Source of the DNA: Myotis daubentonii
Lineage: Eukaryota; Chordata; Mammalia; Chiroptera; Vespertilionidae
Assembly (NCBI RefSeq): GCF_963259705.1
Contig: NC_081841.1
Location: 119,545,033-119,609,032, forward strand
Direction: 5' to 3'
DNA: 64,000 nucleotides
Shown one piece after another: positions 56,694 through 64,000 of the stretch. The notes beneath the pieces are model-generated. The model did not search any database, was not told where the DNA came from, and saw nothing but the letters and a program-made list of their open reading frames with translations. Made by a program: the position numbers and the translations under genes. Numbering within the stretch: the first letter of the stretch is position 1; the number at the start of each line of letters is the position of its first letter.

Positions 56694-56894
56694 ATGTAGA
56701 GGCATGGGAGAAGGTAGGCCCAAGGAGCCTTATCCTTAACCCCACTGCAGCCTTTCCACCCCGGGAAAGTGCAGGATTGGCAAGCTCTCCCTGGGGTGAT
56801 AGATCAGGACTCAGGTAATAGCAGAAAGCGCCAATCCTACTCTTAAAATGGATACAAGAGAGCATTTCAGGTTTTTCTTTTTAATGCTTGCTTT
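56694..56894 (+). other. Residual internal region of LTR element
   Basis: Non-coding stretch with stops in all plus frames; a 75-codon minus frame is chance. It runs into the polypurine tract at about 56895-56917. Confidence 0.5.
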
Positions 56895-56917
56895 TAAAAA
56901 ATAAAAAAGGGGGAATT

Positions 56918-57663
56918 TGCCGGGAGCCGGTCCATCCTTGCTGTTTCAAGGGACCTGGCATATATAGCATACTTTTCTTAATATGTTTGTTCACCTTCTT
57001 GGCACTATGTGTTTTAACCAAGGTCTCTGAGAAAGGTTGTTTTCCCCAGGTAGGGATTTTCCCCTGAAGTTAGGGAGGGAATAAAACCCCTCAACTAAGT
57101 GCCAGGCGGGTAATTAATCCCTTTAACTACGAACAATCATGCTTAAACTACATAATCTTTTCTCCCTGGAATGGAGATAAGAAACGCCCTAACCTTTGTA
57201 ATAGAGATTGATAGGATTGAATCAACTGGTATAAATACAGTTGTAACAAGACAGAAACACACAGAACTCAGAACAAGACAGCAAGAGACAGAACTCAGAC
57301 AGGGCTTGGAAGACAGGACCAAGAGAGACAGAGCCTAGGCACAGAACCTACACAGAACGTTCTCTAGAGACAGAAGAACTTCGCTGGAGAGAGCATGCCG
57401 GAGGATCCTGGACAGGGACTGGCCTCGGAGCTTTGAGGCAAAGCCTGGTGAGAGAGCATGGCAGGGGATCCTGGACTGAACCTGACTGGAGAACCTGAGC
57501 AGAACCTCTCTGGAGATCCAGACCAGAACTTGGCTGGAGATCCTGGCTAGAGATCCTGGCTAGGCTGCTGATCAACTGAACCCTGTCTCCGTGTCCTTCC
57601 TTCTTCGCCGACTCCGTCCACACCTTTGGGGACCCCTGGACCTGCTGGGGCTGGACCCCGGCA
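56918..57663 (+). repeat. 3' LTR
   Basis: 746 bp, same length as the 5' LTR and matching it at all but two positions by line-by-line comparison. Confidence 0.95.
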
Positions 57664-57669
57664 CCGTGC

Positions 57670-57865
57670 TGTCACTTTGCTTTGTTTTTCTTAATGACCA
57701 CCTAACATTATATCAACTCTTTGGTTGTTTGGTTGTCTCTCTGTATTCCTATCTAGAATGTGAGTTCCACACAGGAATCTTGCTTGTGATTTTGTTCATG
57801 GTTGCATCTCAATGACTGAAGATAGTAGGTACTCAATAATTACATATTCAATGAATGAATAAATA
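57670..57865 (+). mobile_element. L2 3' end, right of LTR element
   Basis: ATCTAGAATGTGAGTTCCAC, GTGATTTTGTTCATGGTTGC and GTACTCAATAATTACATATTCAATGAATGAA are an L2 terminus. Confidence 0.72.
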
Positions 57866-58359
57866 AACTAGTACAGTTTATTGTGAGCATTAAGTGATAT
57901 TCTCTATCAAAGTGCCTGTCCAAAAAGTATATGTTTTCAATCCCCCATTACCATTTTCTTCTCTAATTGATCTCAAGTCACCCCAGATAATTTAATTTTA
58001 CCAAAAATTGCTTTGCTTAAAACAAATCACTGACTTCCTATTGCCCTTTCCCAAGTTGAATGAAAGTTCTCAGCTCCGTGTTTGGCTCTCAATATAATAA
58101 AAATCCAGTTATGCTGTGAAGGTTGAGATTTTATCCTACTTACAACCTAACATGTTTGCCTGCTGGCTGAAGACACAAGTCTTCCAGGTCAGAGGCAGGG
58201 ACATTATTTCTCCCAGCACACTGGAGAGGTAGAATTGCCACCCCAACTCTACTTTTCTATATTTATGTCCCATGAATCTTATACTTATCCCATATCCCAC
58301 CAGCAGGCAACACATGAAATTTTTCTTTATATCATGTGGTTTCCTTGGTCTGTGCCTCA
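57866..58359. other. Unique DNA
   Basis: No gene seen; possible further L2-like decay near 58010. Confidence 0.35.
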
Positions 58360-58720
58360 GTGTCTGTTTTTCCTTCTAAGCTCTTCTAGTCTTATCTTTA
58401 AGATCCATCTTTTCCCCTAGATATTTGCAGAGCCTACCCATTTCCTTCATTAAGGTCTGATCAGTGCTAAGACCCGTATCAGTTAGGCCTTTCTCTTACC
58501 TAAGATAGAAGCTTGTCCCACCCCACAACACTACCCTCTTTATCATTATCACTTATTATCACTCTGTGACATGTATTTACATGTTTATGTTCTACCTTCC
58601 ACTTTTAGAATCTAAGCTCCTTGAAGGAAAGATTTTTGAATGTTTGGTAGTCTTCTCTAACCTCAGAACCCCAACTAAGACCTGGCACATAGTAGGTGAT
58701 AAATAATTATTGGTGATTCT
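58360..58720 (+). mobile_element. L2 3' part
   Basis: CTTCTAGTCTTATCTTTAAG, TTAGAATCTAAGCTCCTTGA and GACCTGGCACATAGTAGGTG follow the L2 3' end. Confidence 0.7.
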
Positions 58721-59482
58721 GTGAGTTAGTTTGTATTTCACTTTTTTCATGAATCCTTCCAGGTTTCCTAAGTAGAATGTGATCTCTCTATCTGCTAAAC
58801 CTTAACTCTACTTTACTTGTTCTCATTAGACTGATTTTGTTGAGAACAAAGCCTTTCTCTTATTGTCATATCTTCTTAGGACCTTCCACAGTCTCTTTAA
58901 TATCATATAAACTCGATAAATGTACCTCATATTTTCACTATAAGGATAGAGACCAAGTAGGTTGAAATATAGTAATCCTTAGGATGCTGGTTTATGCAGC
59001 TATGCATCTTGGATAATTGCAGTTCACTTTACCAGAATTTAAAGGAAAACACTGATGCCATTTGGTAGAAGCTAAGGAAAAAGAGGTTTCAACTAAATAA
59101 AATGAAAAACCAATAGAATTTTCCAAAGGTAGGGACTGCCTCAACAGTGGTAAGAACGCCATCCTCAAAGAGCTCAATCGCAGAACTCAAGCCAGGGTAA
59201 CCTACTTAGCAGAATCTTTGCAGCAGATTCAAATACAGAACTAAGTTGGGGAGTGTTGTTGTGGTTCAAAGAGGTTCCTTCCACAACTTAGATCCTATGG
59301 CTACTCTATGAATATATACCCTGATTTATACCACCATCACATAAACATATAGAGCAGCACATTCTGAACCTGGAGGTACAGTTTCCTTTCCATCCATTAG
59401 GCTGGGCTTTTGATTATTTTGTCTTTCAAATCACACAATATTTTTCATATATCTCTTATACTTCTCTCCTTTTATTTTCATA
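58721..59482. other. Unique DNA, no gene seen
   Basis: No repeats or coding frames recognised. Confidence 0.4.
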
Positions 59483-61077
59483 CTAGAGGCCCGGTGCACA
59501 AAAATTAGTGCACTGGCAGGGCGGGGGGTGTCCCTCAGCCCCATTGTGCCCTCTCACAGTCTGGGAACCCTCGGGAGATAACGACCTGCTGGCTTAGACC
59601 CGCTCCCAGGTGGCAGAGGGCAGACCCAATCCCTAGGTGCAGCCCCTGGTTGGGCACAGAGCAGGGCCGATTGGGGAGTTGGGGCGCCTTCCCCTGTCAT
59701 GCACAGAGCAGTGTGGATCTGGAGGTTGCGATGGCACCCCCAGTCACTCTCAGGGCAGGGCCGATTGGGGGGTTGGGGTGCCGTCCCCTGTCACACTCAA
59801 GGCAGGGTTGATGGGGAGATTGTGGCGCCACCCCCTATCATGCACAGAGCAGGGCCGATCAGGGGGTTGGGGCACTGCCCCCTGTCACGCACAGAGCAGG
59901 GCCCATGAGGGGGGTTGGGGCTCCGTACCCTGTCACACACAGAGCAGGGCTGATCAGGGGGTTGGGGAGCTACCCCCTGTCATGCACAGAGTAAGGCCGA
60001 TAGGGGAGTTGGGGCACCGCCCCCTGTCACACACAGAGCAGGGAAGATCAGGGGGTTGGGGCACTCCCCCTTGTCACACTCAGGGCAGGGCCGATGGGGA
60101 GGTTGCAGCTTCACCCTGTCACACACAGACCAGGGTCCGTGGGAGGATTAGGGCGCCGCACCCTGACACACACAGAGCAGGGCCAATCAGGGGGTTGGGG
60201 CGCCTTCCCCTGTCATGCTGCTCCAGGGGCCAGGAGGCCTCACTGCTCTGCTGACCCCAGTGTTGGGAGGCCTCGTGGCTCAGCTTGACACCAGGGCAAT
60301 GAGTCCCCGCGGCTCCGCTGATCCTGGGGCGTGAGGCCTCGCGGCTCTGCTGATCCCAGTGCTGGGAGGCATATTACCCTTTTATTATATCGGATAGAGG
60401 CCTGGTGCATGGGTGGGGGCTGACTGGTTTGCCCTGAACGGTGTCCCGGATCAGGGTGGGGGGCCCGCTTGATTGCCTGGCCAGCCTGGATGACAGACTG
60501 ATGGATGTTTGCAGCTGGTCTCACCCCCTTCAGGGTGGGGTCCCCACTGCGGTGTCTGGCCAGCCTGGGTAAGGGGCTGAGTGCCGTTTTCAGGCTGGCG
60601 GGTGACTGAAGCTCCCAATCTCTCCTTTTTTTCTTTTTTTTTCTTAATTCTGGGACTTATTTACCTTCTATGGCTGTCACTGGAGCTGAGAGCTAGCTTT
60701 AGCTCTGAGGCTCATCTTCAGCTCTGAGACCTCGGCTGCAGAAAGCAGGTATCTGGTTTGTTTGGGTTCTGTAATTGTAACACTGTTGTGGTCCTGCTAG
60801 CTCCAGCTCTGACGGCTGAAAGCAGGTTTCTGGGGTTTGTTTAGGTTCTATAATTGCAACATAGTTGCTTAGAGTGGAAGCTCAGAGCCCAGCAGCGGCA
60901 GGCGAGGAACCTTGACTTCCTCCTTCACTGGAGCAAGCAAGCCTCCTGTTCGCTTCAGCTGCCTGGCTGCCGGCCGCCATCTTGGTTGGCAGTTAATTTG
61001 CATTTCGCCCTGATTAGCCAATGGGAAGTTTGTCGGAGGTATGGTTAATTACCATGTTTGTCTATTATTATATAGGA
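59483..61077 (-). mobile_element. Tandem HeliBat Helitron, 1.6 kb
   Basis: CTAGAGGCCCGGTGCAC plus hairpin at left and TCTATTATTATATAGGA at right. A unit boundary (CCTTTTATTATATCGGATAGAGGCCTGG) lies at about 60393. The first unit contains the minisatellite (59640-60220); the second carries GCCGCCATCTTGG near 60972. Same architecture as 29975-31297, opposite strand. Confidence 0.9.
59640..60220. repeat. Minisatellite of Helitron, about ten units
   Basis: CACACAGAGCAGGGCCGATNRGGGGGTTGGGG and CCCTGTCA recur at roughly 46-62 bp. It is the reverse-oriented counterpart of 30630-31140, and its 205-codon plus-strand frame is a by-product of the repeat. Confidence 0.88.
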
Positions 61078-61445
61078 CTAGAGGCCCAATCCACAAAGAT
61101 TCGTGTAAGAATAGGCCTTCCTTCCCCCAGCTGCTGGCACCAGCTTCCCTCCAGCACCCAGGACCTGGGCTCCTTCGCTCCTGCCACTGCCAGGCACCCG
61201 GGACCCAGGCTGGTTTGCTCCGGCCCCCTCCAGGCACCTGGGAACAGGGCTGCTTTTCTCTGGCCTCTGCCACCACCCACCAGGACCTGGCTACTTTGCT
61301 CCTGCTGCTGTCAGGCACCCAGGACCCAGGCTGTTTTGCTCCAGCCTCTGCTGCCACCCACTGGACTGGGCTGAGGTGATCAACGCCACCTCATGGCGAC
61401 TGGTTGGTTGGTCATTTTGATCGTGATGCCACTTGGCCTTTTATT
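61078..61445 (-). mobile_element. HeliBat variant with its own tandem repeat
   Basis: CTAGAGGCCCAATCCACAAA start directly after the previous element; ends near TTGGCCTTTTATTTTGATG. Inside, CCAGGACCTGGGCT...TGCTCC and CAGGCACC blocks recur about four times at some 50-65 bp. The 117-, 112- and 102-codon frames are repeat by-products. Confidence 0.75.
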
Positions 61446-62055
61446 TTGATGATTTGTTTATATGTTTGACTTTTTAGAAACTGTGTGCTGCTTAAGGGTA
61501 AAAACCATGTCTTATTTAACTTCCTGTTCCCAGTATCTTTTCTAGAGTCTCAGTTGGAGGTTATTGGATTTTCATAGAATAAATGAACACATAATCTGAG
61601 GTTGGCCTTTTCTACATCATTGACACTCAGATTTTGTTTTTTAATCTGGACTTGCTGAGCAACTCAGAAATATTGCTTTTATTTCCCAAATGATATCCCC
61701 ACTTGTTCAAAAACAAATTCATCCTTGCATCTCCGTAGGATGCTGAGGATGTTTTGTTGCTGTTTATAGCAATGCATTTTGAAGAGAACAGTCCTATTGT
61801 TAAAGCAAGCAAGGAAGTTTAAAAAAAGGAAGCATCTGAAAAGACTATGAATGACTGTAGAATATTTAAAAAAACTAAGTAGAAGATCCATTGGCTATCT
61901 TTAAAGTGATAGTAATGAGCAAGTGGAATTGAATTCCAAATCACCTAGCAGGCTCAGGCTTCTGAGATTGTCAACTTTTAATTCTAAGAAGATAATGGAA
62001 CTTCACTAAAGGTCTTTTATCTCTTTCATAGGATAGGGACTCTTTTTGAACCTTT
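61446..62055. other. Unique DNA, no gene seen
   Basis: Left end AATTTTGTCTTATTTAACTTCC... resembles an L2 end weakly (ACTGTGTGCTGCTTAAGGGT). Confidence 0.35.
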
Positions 62056-62065
62056 TGAGGTTCTT

Positions 62066-63243
62066 CTTTTTTCTTTACACCACCCCCCTGTCCCTGCCTT
62101 CCTTCTGAAGTTTGCCAGTCTGTTCAATGCTTCTCTATCTCTGGATCTATTTTTGTTCATCAGTTCATGTTGTTCATTATGTTCCACAAATGAGTAAGAT
62201 CATGTGACATTTGTCTTCCTCTGACTGGCTTATTTCACTTAGCATAATGCTCTCCAGTTACATCCATGCTGTTGTGAATGGTAAGAGTTCTTTCTTTTTT
62301 ACAGCAACATAATATTCATTCCATTGTGTAGATGTGCCACAGATTTTTAATCCACTCATCTGCTGATGGGCACTTAGGCTGTTTCCAAACCTTCACTATT
62401 GTAAATTGTGCTGCTATGAACATAGGGGTGCATATATCCTTTCTAACTGGTGTTTCTGCTTTCTTGGGATATATTCATAGAAGTGGGATTACTGGGTCAA
62501 ATGGAAGTTGCATTTTTAATTTTTTGAGTAAACGCCATACTGTTTTCCTCAGTAGCTGCACCAGTCTGCTTTCCCACCAGCAGTGCAAGAGGGTTCCTTT
62601 TTCTCTGCATCCTCTCCAGCACTTGTCGTTTGTTGATTTGCTGATGATAGCCATTCTGACAGGTGTGAGATGGCACCTCATTGTCATTTTGATTTGCATC
62701 TCTCAGATGATTAGTGACTTTGACCATGTTTTCATATGTCTTTTGGCCTTCTGTATGTCCTCTTTCATAAAGTATCTATTTAGGTCCTCTGACCATTTTT
62801 GATTGGATTGTTTATCTTCCTTTTGTTAAGTTGTATGAGTTCCCTATTAAATTTGGAGATTAAACCCTTATTGGAGATAACATTGGCAAATAAGTTCTCC
62901 CATGCAGTGGGATTTCTTGTTGTTTTGTTGATGGTTTCTTTTGCTGTGCAGAAGCTTTTTATTTTGGGGTAGTCTCATTTGTTTATATTCTCCTTAGTTT
63001 CCACTGCCCTAGGAGCTGCACCAGTAAAGATATTACTATGAGAAATGTCTGCTATTTTGCTACCTATGTTTTCTTCTAATATTTTTATGGTTTCCCATCT
63101 TATGTTTAAGTCCTTTATCCATTTTGAGTTTAGTTTTTGTATGGCGTGAGTTGGTGGTCTAGTTCCATTTTTTGCATCTATCTGTCCAATTTTCCCAACA
63201 TCATTTATTGAAGAGACTGTCTTGACTCCATTTTATGCCTGTG
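62066..63243 (-). mobile_element. 5'-truncated L1, ORF2 C-terminal part
   Basis: 10-bp TSD TGAGGTTCTT at 62056-62065 and 63244-63253. Contains the antisense ORF2 C-terminal region; the minus frame 62699-62475 shows [20 protein letters not shown], with the second half of the zinc knuckle mutated (last Cys to Ser). The T-rich tail is short. Confidence 0.9.
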
Positions 63244-63253
63244 TGAGGTTCTT

Positions 63254-63963
63254 TTTTTTTATTAATCAGTAAACACAGACTTCTTAATGGCTATTATAAT
63301 AAGGAAAGTATTGAAATTCAGAAAGTCACTATTGAGGAAAAATAGGGGCATTGTACTTTTCTAGTCTAAGAAGGTGAAGGTGAACAGTGCCCCAGTGTTC
63401 ATTCTCAATATTTGGTTTTGCACTACTATAAAGGAAGCTAGCTTGCTTCTGTTTAAATTTGGGTAATTTCAGAGGAAAATTCAGTACCATATACTAGATG
63501 AGATTCAATGAATGAATGAACAGAATGAAATGAAGAGATAATTTCAAAAAATTGTCATGATTATTAACAAATTGCTAGTGCACATGAGATTGAGGATGAA
63601 GATAAGTAGACTATGACCTAAACTGGGAAGAATCGAGTGAGACAAATGTACATATATGCGGTTAAAGAAAATAACTTCCTTGTTCACACAGGTATAATTC
63701 TTTGCTACCTGAAGATGTAATTATGGTTGAGTGGTGAGGTGATATGAGTTAGTTACTCAAGTGGGATTCCTGTTGAGGTTTGACAGTTGAGGAATTATTG
63801 GTGCTCTCATTCTGATGTGTTGATGTACCATAGATTCTCTGGAGACCTTGATGACCAGACAGACAAAAATGAATCCTTAAAGATTATATTAGTGTCTAAG
63901 GATGGGATACTATCTTTGCCCCGTTTTCTATATTTCTTAAATATGTATCTATTTTATAATAAA
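63254..63963. other. Unique DNA, no gene seen
   Basis: No repeats or domains recognised. Confidence 0.35.
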
Positions 63964-64000
63964 CTAGAGGCCCGGTGCATGAAATTCATGCACTGAGGGG
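63964..64000 (-). mobile_element. HeliBat Helitron, cut by window end
   Basis: CTAGAGGCCCGGTGCATG followed by the hairpin ATGAAATTCAT; continues beyond the window. Confidence 0.85.

Larger units (their letters stand above)
55413..57663 (+). mobile_element. Young non-autonomous LTR retrotransposon (ERV2/betaretrovirus-like)
   Basis: Two LTRs of 746 bp (55413-56158 and 56918-57663) flank 759 bp. TSD CCGTGC (6 bp) at 55407-55412 and 57664-57669. The primer-binding site at 56161-56178 is TGGCGCCCGAACAGGGAC, the tRNA-Lys3 type. A polypurine tract AAAAAAGGGGGAATT precedes the 3' LTR. No pol or env; only a short gag-like scrap. The LTRs differ at two sites only. It therefore moved recently, using another element's proteins. 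Confidence 0.95.

Noticed and set aside
61021..61379. Overlapping plus and minus frames of 100-117 codons
   Set aside because: Proline/alanine-rich frames on both strands of a GC-rich Helitron repeat.

Overview
The window looks like intergenic (or intronic) DNA of a vesper bat (Vespertilionidae, Myotis-like). This rests on the repeat content: many tRNA-derived Ves-type SINEs, HeliBat-type Helitrons (5' TC, 3' hairpin plus CTAG, A|T target), a SPIN hAT with an OC1/OposCharlie-type hAT inside it, and a young L1. I find no host protein-coding gene, rRNA or functional tRNA gene. Nearly every long open frame is an L1 or HAL1 remnant or a tandem-repeat artefact. Family names come from recognising sequences by eye; no database search was run.

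Layout. 1-1156 unique; 1157-1372 Helitron; 1373-4862 rearranged antisense L1 with an inverted duplication and a perfect 38-bp-stem hairpin; 5792-6113 Helitron; 6403-6618 Ves SINE; 10459-12376 a complete HAL1 (ORF1-only L1 relative) with a 16-bp target-site duplication (TSD); 13636-14086 Helitron; 14425-15103 SINE plus SPIN carrying a nested OC1-like element; 15163-16307 double Helitron; 17709-24675 a full-length antisense L1 with a 16-bp TSD; 25663-26860 SINEs; 26870-31545 antisense L1 split by a 1.3-kb tandem Helitron; 31546-32965 sense L1 5' part; 35311-42600 old antisense L1 containing SINEs and a solo LTR; 43890-44303 nested SINEs; 48135-48521 Helitron; 52715-54346 a chimeric HAL1/L1 ORF1 element containing a SINE; 55413-57663 a very young, non-autonomous LTR element; 59483-61445 Helitrons; 62066-63243 truncated L1; 63964-64000 start of another Helitron. 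Ancient MIR and L2 pieces fill much of the rest.

The elements form a system of parasites and dependants. L1 ORF2 supplies reverse transcriptase and endonuclease that probably also mobilise the Ves SINEs and HAL1. The LTR element has a tRNA-Lys3 type primer-binding site, a polypurine tract and two LTRs that differ at only two of 746 positions, but no pol or env, so it must have been mobilised in trans recently. The Helitrons and hATs are non-autonomous DNA transposons. Several Helitrons carry an inverted pair of CTCF-like motifs.

The most interesting signals are the young LTR element with its 57-bp triplet repeat and leader duplication, the nearly intact HAL1, the HAL1/L1 chimera, the SPIN/OC1 nest, and the CTCF-like pairs in the Helitrons.
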